Notes under the pieces: model-generated
Told to the model about the DNA's origin: nothing
The model's database searches: none
Seen by the model: only the letters and a program-made list of their open reading frames with translations
Part shown: positions 35,678-45,352 of the stretch, in pieces
Layout: every line of letters begins with the position of its first letter
How positions within the stretch are numbered: the stretch's first letter is position 1
From: Belnapia sp. F-4-1
GTDB taxonomy: Bacteria > Pseudomonadota > Alphaproteobacteria > Acetobacterales > Acetobacteraceae
DNA: 64,000 bases
NCBI RefSeq assembly: GCF_000802185.1
Contig: NZ_KN676113.1
Span: 1,818,819-1,882,818 of the forward strand
Reading direction: 5' to 3'
Made by a program: the position numbers and the translations under genes

Positions 35678-36672
35678 CCGCCGGTGACCTCGGCGAGCGT
35701 CGCCACATCGCGCAGCAGGGCGGCGGCGGCGTCGAGCAGGGGGAGCAGCAGGAGGGCGCCGCTGCCCTCGCCGAGGCGGAGCTGCCAGTCGAGGAAGGGC
35801 TCGAGGCCGAGGGCGGCCAGCGCCGGGGCGTGGCCGGGCTCCTCGCCGCGATGGGCGGCGATGGCGGTGCGGAGCGCATCGGGCTCCAGGGCGCGGGCGA
35901 CGAGGGCGGCGGCGGCGGTGATGAAGCCGTCGAGGACCAGGGTCATGCCGAGGTGCGAGGCGGCGGCGATGCAGCCGGCCATGGCGGCGATCTCGTAGCC
36001 GGCGAGGCCGGCGATGGCGCGGCGTGGGTCTGGTTCCGCATGGGCGCGGGCGAGGGCGGCGGCGACGGCGGCGTGCTTGCGGGCGAGGCTCTCCGGCGTG
36101 GCGCCGGCGCCGGGGCCGACCATCGTGGCGGGTTCGGCGCCGGTCAGCAGGGCGGCGAGGCAGGCGGCGGCGGTGGTGTTGCCGATGCCCATCTCGCCGA
36201 TGGCGAGGACGCGGATGCCCTCGGCAGCGGCCTCCTCGGCGGCGTGGGTGCCGAGGGTCCAGGCGGCGTCGAACCCGGCGAGGGTCATGGCGGGTTCGCG
36301 GGCGAGGTTGGCGGTGCCCTCCGCGATGCGCCGGTCCTGGTAGCCGGGCTGGGGCGGGAAGGCGGGGGCCTTGGAGCCGGCGTCGATCAGCAGGAATTCG
36401 GTGCCGGAGGCGCGGGCGAGGGCGGCGCAGGTGGAGCGGCCGTCAAGCATCAGCCGCATCATCGCGGCCGTCACCTCGGCGGGCCAGAGGCCGACGCCTT
36501 CGGCCACCACGCCGTGGTCGCCGGCGAAGACGACGAGGCGGCGGGGGCGGGTTGCGGGCGTGATGGTGCCCTGGGTTTCGGCGAGGCGGCGGGCAAGACG
36601 TTCCAGGCGGCCGAGGCTGCCCTGGGGCTTGGCGAGGGAATCGAGGCGCTGCTGGGCGGCGTCGGCGGTCAT
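35674..36672 (-). CDS. cobT: nicotinate-nucleotide:dimethylbenzimidazole phosphoribosyltransferase
   Basis: 332 residues. Makes alpha-ribazole 5'-phosphate from dimethylbenzimidazole and nicotinate mononucleotide. Motifs: LAKPQGSLGRLERLARRLA at the N-terminus, VVFAGDHGVVAEGVG near 47-61, GEMGIGNTTAAACLAALLTG near 168 and VLDGFITAAAALVA near 246. A catalytic glutamate lies near the C-terminus (RLGEGSGALLLLPLLDAA). Called cobU in the aerobic naming. Overlaps cobB and cobS by ATGA on both sides. Confidence 0.96.
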   Translation of the reverse strand: MTADAAQQRLDSLAKPQGSLGRLERLARRLAETQGTITPATRPRRLVVFAGDHGVVAEGVGLWPAEVTAAMMRLMLDGRSTCAALARASGTEFLLIDAGSKAPAFPPQPGYQDRRIAEGTANLAREPAMTLAGFDAAWTLGTHAAEEAAAEGIRVLAIGEMGIGNTTAAACLAALLTGAEPATMVGPGAGATPESLARKHAAVAAALARAHAEPDPRRAIAGLAGYEIAAMAGCIAAASHLGMTLVLDGFITAAAALVARALEPDALRTAIAAHRGEEPGHAPALAALGLEPFLDWQLRLGEGSGALLLLPLLDAAAALLRDVATLAEVTGG

Positions 36673-37973
36673 GCGGTGGGCTCCGCGGGGGCGATGAGGT
36701 GGAAGAAGCTGCCGCTCACCCGGCCGCGGCGGCCGCCCGCGGGGCCGAGCGGGTCGCCCTCGGCGTTGCGGAGTTCCGCGAAGGGCGGGTCGGCGGTGGG
36801 GTCGAGGACGGTGGCGTAGTGGAATTCATGGCCGCGCCAGAGGCTGCCGTCGGCGAGGAGGCGGGCCTCGCGGTAGCCGAGATGCAGGCGGCGGCGGGCG
36901 AAGCTGCTGGCATGGCCGAGCAGGCCGGCCATGGCCTGGCGGGTACCCTCGGCATCCTCGATGCCCTGGCCGAGGACCATGTAGCCGCCGCACTCGCCAT
37001 GGACCGGGCGGGTGGCGGCGAAGCGGCGGAGGCCGGCGAGGAAGCGCCCGGCGGCGGCGAGGCGGGGGGCGTGCAGCTCGGGGTAGCCGCCGGGGAGCCA
37101 GCAGGTGTCGCAGTGGTCGGGCGGGGGCTCGTCGGCGAGGGGGGAGAAGGGGTGCAGCTCGGCCCCGGCGGCGCGCCAGGCGGCGAGGATATGGGCGTAG
37201 AGGAAGGAGAAGGCTTCGTCACGGGCGAGGGCGATGCGCTGGCCGGGTGGGGCGAGGCGCGGCGTGGTGGCCGAAGCAGGGGGGATAGGGCGGGCGAGGG
37301 CCTGGAGGGCGTCGAGGTCGAGGTGGCGTTCGGCGAGTGCGGCGAGTGCGGCGAGGGTCTCGGCGAGGGCCGGGTGTTCCTCGGCCTGGACGAGGCCGAG
37401 ATGGCGCTCCGGCAGGGCAGGCGGCGCGGCGCGGGGGATGGCGCCGAGGACGGGGATGCCGAGGGGAGCAATTGCGGCTTCCACCATGCGGCGGTGGCGG
37501 TCGCTGCCGGTGCGGTTCAGCACCACGCCGGCGATGCGGGTGGCGGGGTCATGCGAGGCGAAGCCGCGGAGGAGGGCGGCGGCGGATTGGGCCTGGCCGG
37601 TGACGTCGAGCACCAGCAGCACGGGGAGGCCGAGGCGGGCGCAGAGGTCGGCGGCGGCGCCTGTGCGGCCGGGCGGGCCGGCGATGCCGTCGAACAGGCC
37701 CATGGCGCCTTCGACCAGGAGCAGGTCGGCGCCGGTGGCGGCCTCGGCGGCCAGCGCGGCGAGCAGCGGGGGCGGCATGGCCCAGCTGTCGAGGTTGAGG
37801 CCGGGGCGGCCGGTGGCGGCGGCGTGGAAGGCCGTGTCGATATAGTCCGGCCCGGCCTTCGCGGCGCGGATGGCGAGGCCGCGGGCGCGCAGCGCGGCCA
37901 GCAGGGCGAGCGTCACCGTGGTCTTGCCGGCACCGGAGCGGGGGGCGGCGATGAGCAGGCCGGGGGCGGTCAT
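36669..37973 (-). CDS. cobB: cobyrinate a,c-diamide synthase
   Basis: 434 residues. ATP- and glutamine-dependent amidation of hydrogenobyrinate (CobB) at the a and c side chains. N-terminal P-loop-like domain opens LLIAAPRSGAGKTTVTLALL; KAGPDYIDTAFH is the substrate loop. The C-terminal class I glutaminase-like domain carries the nucleophile in VHGECGGYMVLGQGI near 325. It is the first gene of a four-gene minus-strand unit and lies 47 bp from the divergent cbiD start. No promoter is obvious in that short gap. Confidence 0.95.
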   Translation of the reverse strand: MTAPGLLIAAPRSGAGKTTVTLALLAALRARGLAIRAAKAGPDYIDTAFHAAATGRPGLNLDSWAMPPPLLAALAAEAATGADLLLVEGAMGLFDGIAGPPGRTGAAADLCARLGLPVLLVLDVTGQAQSAAALLRGFASHDPATRIAGVVLNRTGSDRHRRMVEAAIAPLGIPVLGAIPRAAPPALPERHLGLVQAEEHPALAETLAALAALAERHLDLDALQALARPIPPASATTPRLAPPGQRIALARDEAFSFLYAHILAAWRAAGAELHPFSPLADEPPPDHCDTCWLPGGYPELHAPRLAAAGRFLAGLRRFAATRPVHGECGGYMVLGQGIEDAEGTRQAMAGLLGHASSFARRRLHLGYREARLLADGSLWRGHEFHYATVLDPTADPPFAELRNAEGDPLGPAGGRRGRVSGSFFHLIAPAEPTA

Positions 37974-38020
37974 GGGTGGGGCCGGTGACAGGGGGCGGGA
38001 TCGGCCCTAGGTCGGGGGGA

Positions 38021-39112
38021 ATGGATGCGCCCGCCCCCCTTCGCCGTGGCTGGACGACCGGCGCCTGCGCGACGGCGGCGGCGAAGGCGGCTTTCGTCGC
38101 GCTGCGCACCGGCAGCTTCCCTGATCCGGTGACGATCACCCTGCCGGGCGGGCAACGGCCGGCCTTCGCCCTGGCGCGGGGGGAATTCGTCGCGGGCGGG
38201 GCGGTGGCGGGGGTCGTCAAGGATGCGGGGGACGACCCCGACGTGACGCATGGCGCGCTGGTGCTGGCGACGGTGCGGCCGTTGCCCGCGGGGAGCGGGC
38301 TGCGCTTCCGGGCGGGCCCAGGGGTGGGCACCGTGACAAGGCCGGGGCTGCCGCTCCCGCCGGGGGAGCCGGCCATCAACCCGGTGCCGCGGCGGATGAT
38401 GCGGGAGGCGCTCGAGGAGGTGGCGCCGGCGGGGGCGGATGCGGAGGTGGAGATTTCCATCCCCGGTGGGGAGGTGCTGGCGGAGCGGACGCTGAACGGG
38501 CGGCTTGGGATCGTCGGCGGGCTCTCGATCCTCGGCACGACGGGGATTGTGGTGCCCTATTCCTGCGCGGCCTGGATCGACAGCATCCATCGCGGCATCG
38601 ATGTCGCAAGGGCGAGCGGCCTCGGCCATGTGGCGGGGGCGACGGGGGCGGCCTCGGAGGCGGCGGTGCGGGGGCTGCATGGGCTGCCCGATGTCGCGCT
38701 GATCGAGATGGGGGATTTCGTCGGTGGGATGCTGAAGTACCTGCGGCGGCATCCGGTGGAGCGGGTCACCGTCGCGGGCGGCGTCGCCAAGATGACCAAG
38801 CTGGCGCAGGGGATGCTCGACCTGCACTCGAAGCGCGGAGCGGCGGATATGGAGGCGCTGGCGGCGCTGGTCGGCGATGCAGCGCTCGGCGAGCGGGTGC
38901 GGGGGGCGAATACGGTAGCGGAGGCTTTTTCCCTCGTGCCGGGGCTTGGCGAGGCGATCGCGGCCGGAGCCTGGCGGGTGGCGGCGGGGGTGCTCGATGA
39001 TCCTGGCATTGCGCTGGAGGTTGTGGTCTTCGACCGGGAGGGGCGGCTGATGGGCCGCGCGGATTTCGCCCCGAGCGGTCATGCACCCTCCAGCCCGCGG
39101 AAGCGGCGCTGA
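38021..39112 (+). CDS. cbiD: cobalt-precorrin-5B C1-methyltransferase CbiD
   Basis: 363 residues from the ATG at 38021 (GGGGGGA upstream). Characteristic [17 protein letters not shown] at the N-terminus, [12 protein letters not shown] near 126, [16 protein letters not shown] near 166 and [16 protein letters not shown] near 229. In the anaerobic pathway CbiD methylates C1 during ring contraction. Here it sits among aerobic-pathway genes (cobG, cobN) and no cobF is visible, so it likely performs the C1 methylation instead. Its 3' end overlaps cobM on the other strand by 34 bp. Confidence 0.94.
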   Translation: MDAPAPLRRGWTTGACATAAAKAAFVALRTGSFPDPVTITLPGGQRPAFALARGEFVAGGAVAGVVKDAGDDPDVTHGALVLATVRPLPAGSGLRFRAGPGVGTVTRPGLPLPPGEPAINPVPRRMMREALEEVAPAGADAEVEISIPGGEVLAERTLNGRLGIVGGLSILGTTGIVVPYSCAAWIDSIHRGIDVARASGLGHVAGATGAASEAAVRGLHGLPDVALIEMGDFVGGMLKYLRRHPVERVTVAGGVAKMTKLAQGMLDLHSKRGAADMEALAALVGDAALGERVRGANTVAEAFSLVPGLGEAIAAGAWRVAAGVLDDPGIALEVVVFDREGRLMGRADFAPSGHAPSSPRKRR

Positions 39113-39840
39113 TAGCCCTCGGAGTAGAGGGCGCTTTCGGTGGCGTGGGTGGCCAGCGCCGGGCCGATGAGGATGAGGGCCATGCGGTCGATGCCCGCCT
39201 CCGCCGTGCGGGGGGCGATGTCGGCGAGGGTGCCGCGGATGATCCGCTCATCCGGCCAGGTGGCGCGGACCACAACGGCGGCGGGGCAGGTGGCGCCGTA
39301 GAGGGGCGTCAGTTCCTTGACGATGCGGGGGAGCTGGGTCACGGCGAGGTGGATGGCGAGCGTCGCGCCGGTGGCGCCGAAGGCGGCGAGCGTCTCGCCC
39401 GAGGGCATGGCGGAGGCGCGGCCGGGCATGCGGGTCAGCACCAGACTTTGCGCGATTTCCGGCACCGTGAGTTCGCAGCCGAGGGCGGCGGCGGCGGCGG
39501 CGAAGGCGGGGACGCCGGGCGTCATCGTCACGGGGATGCCGTGGTGCTCCAGGCGGCGCTTCTGCTCGGCGAGCGCGGAGTAGATCGAGAGGTCGCCGGA
39601 ATGCAGGCGGGCGACGTCCTGGCCGGCTGCGTGGGCGGCGAGGCATTCGGCCTCGATGGCGTCGAGGGAGAGCGGGGCGGTGTCGACCAGCCGGGCGCCG
39701 GGCGGGCAGTGCGCGAGCACGGCGGGGGCGACGACGGAGCCGGCATAGAGGCAGACCGGGCAGGCGGCGATGAGGTCCCGCGCGCGGAGGGTGATGAGGT
39801 CGGCGGCGCCGGGGCCGGCGCCGATGAAATGCACGGTCAT
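39079..39840 (-). CDS. cobM: precorrin-4 C11-methyltransferase
   Basis: 253 residues. SAM-dependent uroporphyrin-III-methylase fold: [18 protein letters not shown] at the N-terminus, CLYAGSVV near 31, [16 protein letters not shown] near 78-93, [15 protein letters not shown] and [11 protein letters not shown] further on. It adds the C11 methyl group. Coupled by ATGA to cobE upstream. The 3' end runs 34 bp into the end of cbiD on the opposite strand. Confidence 0.96.
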   Translation of the reverse strand: MTVHFIGAGPGAADLITLRARDLIAACPVCLYAGSVVAPAVLAHCPPGARLVDTAPLSLDAIEAECLAAHAAGQDVARLHSGDLSIYSALAEQKRRLEHHGIPVTMTPGVPAFAAAAAALGCELTVPEIAQSLVLTRMPGRASAMPSGETLAAFGATGATLAIHLAVTQLPRIVKELTPLYGATCPAAVVVRATWPDERIIRGTLADIAPRTAEAGIDRMALILIGPALATHATESALYSEGYQRRFRGLEGA

Positions 39841-40229
39841 GGGGCGGGCTCCGTGGTGGCCAGGGCGCAGGTGGCGAGGCCCCCGGCCGACTGGCGCGGG
39901 CCGAGCAGGCGGGCGCCGGGGCCGGCGGCGGCGAGGGCGGCGGCTTCGGCGAGGCAGGGGAGGCCGGTCAGGGCTTGGACGCGGGAAGAGGCAGTGAGGC
40001 AGGCGGGGGCGGCGGCCATCAGCGCCGCATCCGGCAGCGGGGTGAGGGGGAGGGCGAGCCGGGCCGCGATCGTCTGGAGGCCGGGTTCGGCGGATTTGGC
40101 GGTGCTGGTGGCAAGCGCGGTCAGTGCGGCGGGGGTGCGGCCGGCGGCGTCCAGCGCGGCGGCGAGGGCGGCGGCGACGGAATCGGCGGGGGCGCCGCGG
40201 CGGCAGCCGAAGCCGGCGATGAGGCTCAT
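39837..40229 (-). CDS. cobE: cobalamin biosynthesis protein CobE (CbiG C-terminal-like)
   Basis: 130 residues from the ATG at 40229 ([19 protein letters not shown]). The opening GFGCRRGAP and the [18 protein letters not shown] block identify the CobE/CbiG_C fold. In P. denitrificans CobE is needed for cobalamin synthesis and has been proposed to bind intermediates. It lies between cobL and cobM with ATGA overlaps on both sides. Confidence 0.9.
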   Translation of the reverse strand: MSLIAGFGCRRGAPADSVAAALAAALDAAGRTPAALTALATSTAKSAEPGLQTIAARLALPLTPLPDAALMAAAPACLTASSRVQALTGLPCLAEAAALAAAGPGARLLGPRQSAGGLATCALATTEPAP

Positions 40230-41446
40230 GGCTTCCGCCAGGACCATTGGGTGACGGGCATGGCGGGGCGCCAGCCGGTCATCCCGCCGACCGGCGCGGC
40301 GCGGCTGACGGCAAGGCGCAGCAGCTCGCCGCCGAGTGCGGCATGGCGGGTTAGGAGCAGGGCCTCGGTCTCCAGGGTGATGGCATTGGCGACGAGGCGG
40401 CCGCCCGAAGGGAGGGCGGCGAGGACCGCCTCCATCACGCCGGGATCGGTGGCGCCGCCGCCGAGGAAGATGGCATCCGGTGGGGGCAGATCGGCGAGGG
40501 CGGTGGGCGCTGTGCCTTCGACGATCCGCAGGGCGGGGACGCCGAGGGCGAGGGCGTTGCGGCGGATGCGGGCGGCGCGGTCGGGGCGCGGCTCGAGGGC
40601 GATGGCGCAGAGCGAGGGGTCGGCCAGCATCCACTCGATGGCGATGGAGCCGGCACCGGCACCGATGTCCCAGAGCAGTTCGCCGCGCAGCGGAGCCAGC
40701 GCCGAGAGGGTAACGGCGCGGATCTCGCGCTTGGTGATCTGGCCGTCATGCTCGAAGGCGGCGTCGGGCAGGCCGGGGGTACGGGAGATCGGGCGCGACG
40801 ATGGGCCGGCGGCGATCTCCAGGGCGAGCAAGTTGAGGGGGTGAATGTCGGGGAGGGCGAAGCCCTCTGCGGTCGTCCGGCGGATGCGCTCCTGCGGGCC
40901 GCCGAGGGCTTCAAGGACCGTCACCAGGCTCTCGCCGAAGCCGTCAGCCGTCAGCAGCGCGGCGATGGCGGCGGGGGAGGTGGCGTCGGAGGTCAGCACC
41001 AGGAGGCGGGCGCCGGGGTGGAGGTGGGGGCGCAGTGCCTCCTGCGGGCGGGCGTGGAGGGAGAGGGTGGTCGCCTCGGCCAGAGGCCAGCCGAGGTGGG
41101 CGGCGGCGAGGCTGAAGGCGGAGGGGGCGGGGAGGACCAGCGCCTCCGCCGGCGGGACGGCGCGGAGCAGGGTGGCGCCGACGCCGTGCAGCATCGGGTC
41201 GCCGGAGGCGAGGACGGCGACCGGCTGGCCGCGGGCGGCCAATACGGGCGCGATGCTGAAGGGGCTCGGCCAGGGATGGGCCTTGCCGCGGAGCAGGGGG
41301 CGGGCGAGGGCGAGGTGGCGGGTGCCGCCGAAGACGAGCCTCGCTGCCGAAAGACGCTCGGCGGCGGCGGGGGAGAGGCCGGCGATGCCCTCCTCGCCGA
41401 GGCCGATGATGGACAGCCAGGGCGATCCGCGGGATGGCTCAGCCAT
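40226..41446 (-). CDS. cobL: precorrin-6Y C5,15-methyltransferase (decarboxylating)
   Basis: 406 residues from the ATG at 41446. Fusion of an N-terminal CbiE-like methylase (about 8-200: [37 protein letters not shown]) and a C-terminal CbiT-like methyltransferase/decarboxylase (about 235-406: [37 protein letters not shown]). It methylates C5 and C15 and removes the acetate carboxyl. The start codon shares bases with the divergent cobK start: the tetramer CATG at 41444-41447 serves both genes. An upstream ATG at 41464 would only deepen the overlap. Confidence 0.95.
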   Translation of the reverse strand: MAEPSRGSPWLSIIGLGEEGIAGLSPAAAERLSAARLVFGGTRHLALARPLLRGKAHPWPSPFSIAPVLAARGQPVAVLASGDPMLHGVGATLLRAVPPAEALVLPAPSAFSLAAAHLGWPLAEATTLSLHARPQEALRPHLHPGARLLVLTSDATSPAAIAALLTADGFGESLVTVLEALGGPQERIRRTTAEGFALPDIHPLNLLALEIAAGPSSRPISRTPGLPDAAFEHDGQITKREIRAVTLSALAPLRGELLWDIGAGAGSIAIEWMLADPSLCAIALEPRPDRAARIRRNALALGVPALRIVEGTAPTALADLPPPDAIFLGGGATDPGVMEAVLAALPSGGRLVANAITLETEALLLTRHAALGGELLRLAVSRAAPVGGMTGWRPAMPVTQWSWRKP

Positions 41447-42194
41447 GACGCGACGCATCCTCATCCTGGGCGGGACGACCGAGGCGCGGGAGCTGGCCGG
41501 GGCGCTGGCGGGGTTCGACGTGACCTTGTCGCTGGCCGGGCGGACGGCGGTGCCCGTGCGGCAGCCGGTGCCGGTGCGGGTGGGGGGCTTCGGCGGGGTG
41601 GCGGGGCTCGTCGAGCATCTGCGCAGCGAGGGGGTCGGGTTGCTGGTCGATGCGACGCATCCTTACGCGGCGACCATCTCGGCGCATGCGGCGGAGGCTG
41701 CGGCGATCGCGGGCGTTGCGCTGCTTGCGCTGCGGCGGCCGGCCTGGCGGCGCGTCGAAAGGGATGATTGGATGGAGGTGCCCGATGGGACGGCCGCCGT
41801 CGCGGCGCTGGGCAAGGCGTCGCGGCGCGTCTTCCTCGCGCTCGGGCGGCAGGAGGTGGCGGGCTTCGTCGCAGCGCCGCAGCACGACTACCTGATCCGC
41901 AGCGTCGATCCGATCGAGCCGAAGCTTGGGGTGCCGCGCGCGGCCTATCTGCTGGGGCGCGGGCCGTTCGACGTAGCCGAGGAGCGGGCGATGCTGGAGA
42001 CGCACCGCATTGAGCGCATCGTCTGCAAGAACAGCGGCGGCGCGGCGACCTACGGGAAGATCGCGGCGGCGCGGGAGCTTGGGATCCGCGTGGTGATGCT
42101 GGCGCGGCCGGTGCTGCCGGAAGTGCCTTCCGTCGGCTCGGTGGCGGAGGCGTGCGCGTGGATCGGTCATTGGGCGGCGCGGCGCGGGGTGTAG
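41445..42194 (+). CDS. cobK: precorrin-6A reductase
   Basis: 249 residues. NADPH-dependent reduction of precorrin-6A to 6B. Rossmann-like start [34 protein letters not shown] near 66, VFLALGRQEV near 126 and KNSGGAATYGKIAAARELG near 197 are family blocks. Its ATG lies inside the CATG that also holds the cobL start. Its last 28 bp overlap the 3' end of cobJ on the other strand, so both ends of the gene overlap opposite-strand genes. Confidence 0.95.
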   Translation: MTRRILILGGTTEARELAGALAGFDVTLSLAGRTAVPVRQPVPVRVGGFGGVAGLVEHLRSEGVGLLVDATHPYAATISAHAAEAAAIAGVALLALRRPAWRRVERDDWMEVPDGTAAVAALGKASRRVFLALGRQEVAGFVAAPQHDYLIRSVDPIEPKLGVPRAAYLLGRGPFDVAEERAMLETHRIERIVCKNSGGAATYGKIAAARELGIRVVMLARPVLPEVPSVGSVAEACAWIGHWAARRGV

Positions 42195-42919
42195 ACGAGG
42201 GGTGGGCGGCTGTCGCGCGGGACGAGGCGGGTTTCGGCGGTGCCGACCAGGAGGCAGGTCGCCATGTCGGCCCAGAGCGGGTCGGCCTCGGCCAGCGTCG
42301 TGATGCGGATGGCCTCGTCGGGCCGGGCGACGGCGCGGCCGAAAATGACGGGCGTCGCAACTGGCAGCTGCTCGCGCAGCAGGGCCAGCGCCGCGCCGAG
42401 TTGCCAGGGACGGGCGCGGCTGACCGGGTTGTAGAGGGCGAGGGCGAAGCCGGCGCCGGCGGCGGCGGCGAGGCGGCGCTCGATCAGCGGCCAGGGCTTC
42501 AGGTTGTCGGAGAGGGAAAGTGCACAGAAATCGCCGCCAAGCGGGGCGCCGGTGCGGGCGGCCAGCGCCAGCATGGCGGTGATGCCAGGGTGGATGGCGA
42601 GGTCGATGCCGCGCCAGGCGGGCGGGCCGGATTCGATCGCCTCGCAGACGGCGGCGGCCATGGCGAAGACTCCGGGATCGCCGCCGGTGACCATGGCGAC
42701 GGTGGCACCCTCCGCGGCGACCGTTAGCGCGGCCTGCGCGCGGGCGAGTTCGACGCGGTTGTCGGAGGGGTGGCGGGACTGGCCGGGGCGATGCGGGACG
42801 CGGTCGAGATAAGGACCGTAGCCGAAGAGCATCGCGGCCGAGGCGAGGGCGGCCTCGGCTTCGGGCGTGCGCAGGCCGGCGCCGCCGGGGCCGAGGCCGA
42901 TGACGTCGAGCCGGCTCAC
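42167..42919 (-). CDS. cobJ: precorrin-3B C17-methyltransferase
   Basis: 250 residues. Ring-contracting SAM methyltransferase. Motifs: LDVIGLGPGGAGLRTPEA at the N-terminus, GYGPYLDRVP near 34, MVTGGDPGVFAMAAAV near 77, HPGITAMLALAA and FALALYNPVSRARPWQL. It is the last gene of the riboswitch-preceded operon, coupled by ATGA to cobI. Convergent overlap with cobK of 28 bp. Confidence 0.96.
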   Translation of the reverse strand: MSRLDVIGLGPGGAGLRTPEAEAALASAAMLFGYGPYLDRVPHRPGQSRHPSDNRVELARAQAALTVAAEGATVAMVTGGDPGVFAMAAAVCEAIESGPPAWRGIDLAIHPGITAMLALAARTGAPLGGDFCALSLSDNLKPWPLIERRLAAAAGAGFALALYNPVSRARPWQLGAALALLREQLPVATPVIFGRAVARPDEAIRITTLAEADPLWADMATCLLVGTAETRLVPRDSRPPLVYTPRRAAQ

Positions 42920-43650
42920 GCGCCCGCCCAGCCGGGGACGAGGATGATAGAGAAATAGGGGGCGGGGGCGTTGTCGCGGGCGGCGAGCGGGAGGACGGCG
43001 GCGGCGTCCATGCTGCCGCGCTCGACATAGATGGCGCCGTCGAGGCGACCCGTCGCGGCCAGCGCCGCGCGGATGCGGGGGAGGTTGCGGCCGACCTTCA
43101 TTATGACGACGGCCTCGGCGGTGGCGAGGCGGCGGCGCAGCTCGGCATCGTCCAGCATGCCGGGCAGGACCATCAGCACGTCGTCACCCTGCGCCACGGG
43201 CGTGCCGGCCATGGACCAGCAGGCGGACATGCCGGTGACGCCGGGTACCACCTCGGTCGGGTAGTGCGGGGCGAGGCGGACATGCAGGTGCATGTAGGAG
43301 CCGTAGAAGAGCGGGTCGCCCTCGCTCAGCACGGCGACGCTGCGGCCGGCCTCGAGATGCGCGGCGACGGCGGCGGCGGAGGCTGCGTAGAATTCCTCGA
43401 TCTGCGCACGGTAGCCGGCGGAGTGGCGCGGCAGCTCGGTGGTGACGGGGTAGAGCAGGGGCAGCTCGACCGCCTCCGCGCGCAGGCGGGCGGCGACGGT
43501 GCGGCGGGCATTGCCGGGGGCGCCGCGCTTGGCGAAATGCGCGACGACGTCGACGGACTCGAGGATGCGCGCGGCCTTCAGCGTCAGCAGCTCCGGGTCG
43601 CCGGGGCCGGTGCCGAGGCCGTAGAGGCGGCCGCTCATAGGCATGGTCAT
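42916..43650 (-). CDS. cobI: precorrin-2 C20-methyltransferase
   Basis: 244 residues from the ATG at 43650, which overlaps the cobH stop as ATGA; nearer in-frame ATGs at 43644 and 43638 are also possible. Motifs: [37 protein letters not shown] near 105, [13 protein letters not shown] near 137 and [16 protein letters not shown]. First committed methylation of the corrin branch: precorrin-2 to precorrin-3A. Confidence 0.96.
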   Translation of the reverse strand: MTMPMSGRLYGLGTGPGDPELLTLKAARILESVDVVAHFAKRGAPGNARRTVAARLRAEAVELPLLYPVTTELPRHSAGYRAQIEEFYAASAAAVAAHLEAGRSVAVLSEGDPLFYGSYMHLHVRLAPHYPTEVVPGVTGMSACWSMAGTPVAQGDDVLMVLPGMLDDAELRRRLATAEAVVIMKVGRNLPRIRAALAATGRLDGAIYVERGSMDAAAVLPLAARDNAPAPYFSIILVPGWAGA

Positions 43651-44273
43651 AGCCCGGGCCTGGCGAGGGCGTTGACCGCGGCGGCCGTCATCGCGCTGCC
43701 GCCCAGGCGTCCGCGGACGACGGCCCAGGGGATGCCGAGGCGGCTTTCCTCCAGCGCCTGCTTCGATTCCGCCGCGCCGACGAAGCCGACGGGCATGCCG
43801 ATGATCGCGGCGGGGCGGGGGGCGCCGGCGTCCAGCATCTCGAGCAGGTGGAAGAGGGCGGTGGGCGCGTTGCCGATGGCGACCAGCGCGCCGCCCAGGC
43901 GCTCGCCCCAGAGCGACATCGCCGCCGCCGAGCGGGTGGTGGCCTGTGCCGTGGCAAGGGCGGGGGTGCGGGGGTCCTGGAGGGTGCAGATCACCTCGTT
44001 CGCGGCGGGGAGGCGGGCGCGGGTGATGCCATGGGCGACCATCTGCGCGTCGCAGAGGATGGGGGCGCCGGCGGCGAGCGCGGTGCGAGCCGATTCGACG
44101 AGGCCGGGGGCGAAGGCGATGTGGCGGGCGGCCTCGACCATGCCGCAGGCGTGGATCATGCGGATGGCGACCTCCGCCTCGTCGGGGGAGAAGCCAGCGA
44201 GGTCTGCCTCCTCGCGGATGATGGCGAAGGAGCGGCGGTAGATGGCTGCGCCGTCGCGGAGGTAGTCGATCAT
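43647..44273 (-). CDS. cobH: precorrin-8X methylmutase
   Basis: 208 residues. Moves the C11 methyl to C12, giving hydrogenobyrinate. Motifs: [17 protein letters not shown] near 12-28, [15 protein letters not shown] with the catalytic histidine (about residue 41), [16 protein letters not shown] near 68, [16 protein letters not shown] near 131 and [13 protein letters not shown] near 153. ATGA overlaps with cobG and cobI. Confidence 0.97.
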   Translation of the reverse strand: MIDYLRDGAAIYRRSFAIIREEADLAGFSPDEAEVAIRMIHACGMVEAARHIAFAPGLVESARTALAAGAPILCDAQMVAHGITRARLPAANEVICTLQDPRTPALATAQATTRSAAAMSLWGERLGGALVAIGNAPTALFHLLEMLDAGAPRPAAIIGMPVGFVGAAESKQALEESRLGIPWAVVRGRLGGSAMTAAAVNALARPGL

Positions 44274-45352
44274 GGCGCGGTGGCATCCTGCAGGCTGGCA
44301 ATCAGGTCGGGGATGGCCTCGGCATCGAGCATGCGGGCTGGCCTATCACGCGCCGTGCCGCCGGGCACGAGGCCGATGCGGCCCTCGATGCCGACCAGGG
44401 TGAGCGCGGCGCGGCCGGGATGGGCGCAGCCCTTGGGGCAGCCGGAGAGGTGCAGCGTGAGGCCGGGCGGGAGGTGCGGGGCGAGGGCTTCGGCGAGGGG
44501 GCGGGTGGCGATGGTGGCCGAGGCGCAGGCGGGGCGGCCGGCGCAGGCGGCGATGCGGCGGCGGGGGTCGTCCGGCGCGGTGATGAGGCCGAGGCGGTGG
44601 GCGGCGGCGCGCAGGGGGGCCGGGTCCAGCGGGCCGAGGGCGAGCAGGGCGCGGCCGGGGGCGCCGGTCAGGGCGGTGGCGCCGGCAGTGGCGGCGGCTT
44701 CGGCATAGGCGGCGAGGCGGGGGGCCTCGAAGGCGCCGGCGATGCCGAGGGCGAGGCCGTGGCGGAGATGGTGGAGGCCGAGCGGCTCGGCGGGCGGGCG
44801 CGGCCTCGGGGGCAGGCGGCTGCGACGGGTCGGGTCGGCGAGGCGGGCGACGAGGGTGGCGAGGGCTTCGGCCTCGGGCAGCGGGGGGAGGAGGGCGTCG
44901 CCGTCCTGCAGGACCCAGCCGGTGGTGGTCGCGGTCAGGCGGAGGTCAGCGGGGAGGGCGTCGAGATGCAGGGCGCCGCCGCCATCGACGGCGATGGCGA
45001 ATTTCGGCGGCAGGGGCGGTGCGGCGGCGCGGATGGCTGCGGCCAAGGGGCGGGGGTCGGCCTGCTCGGTCGGGTCGAGGCCGGCGAGTGGGGAGCGGGT
45101 GATGAGCGGGTCGGTGGGCCAGCCCTCGCCGATCGCCATTGTGAAAGGGGCGACCGTCGCGGGCGTCAGGCCGCGGACCTGGAGATTGCCGCGGGCGGTG
45201 ATCTCGATGTGGCCGTTGCCGAAGGTGGCGGCGGTTTCAGCGAGGGCAATCCAGCGGGCGGGGGGCATGGGGCCGGCGGGGATGCGGGCGAGCAACCCGT
45301 CGCCGGTCGGCATCGGCGTGGCGAGGCTGGGGCAGGCGCCGCGGGGCGTCAT
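44270..45352 (-). CDS. cobG: precorrin-3B synthase (oxygen-dependent)
   Basis: 360 residues. Nitrite/sulfite-reductase-like 4Fe-4S protein that uses molecular oxygen to hydroxylate precorrin-3A at C20 and form the gamma-lactone. [18 protein letters not shown] near 45-62 is the ferredoxin-like half-domain. The iron-sulfur ligands are in AACAGRPAC and [12 protein letters not shown] near the C-terminus. Its presence marks the aerobic route. ATGA overlaps on both sides (cobN, cobH). Confidence 0.93.
   Translation of the reverse strand: MTPRGACPSLATPMPTGDGLLARIPAGPMPPARWIALAETAATFGNGHIEITARGNLQVRGLTPATVAPFTMAIGEGWPTDPLITRSPLAGLDPTEQADPRPLAAAIRAAAPPLPPKFAIAVDGGGALHLDALPADLRLTATTTGWVLQDGDALLPPLPEAEALATLVARLADPTRRSRLPPRPRPPAEPLGLHHLRHGLALGIAGAFEAPRLAAYAEAAATAGATALTGAPGRALLALGPLDPAPLRAAAHRLGLITAPDDPRRRIAACAGRPACASATIATRPLAEALAPHLPPGLTLHLSGCPKGCAHPGRAALTLVGIEGRIGLVPGGTARDRPARMLDAEAIPDLIASLQDATAP

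Noticed and set aside
37976-38020. Upstream extension of cbiD
   Set aside because: The ATG at 37976 would run into the cobB start and adds non-conserved residues; the GGGGGGA-preceded ATG at 38021 fits homologues.
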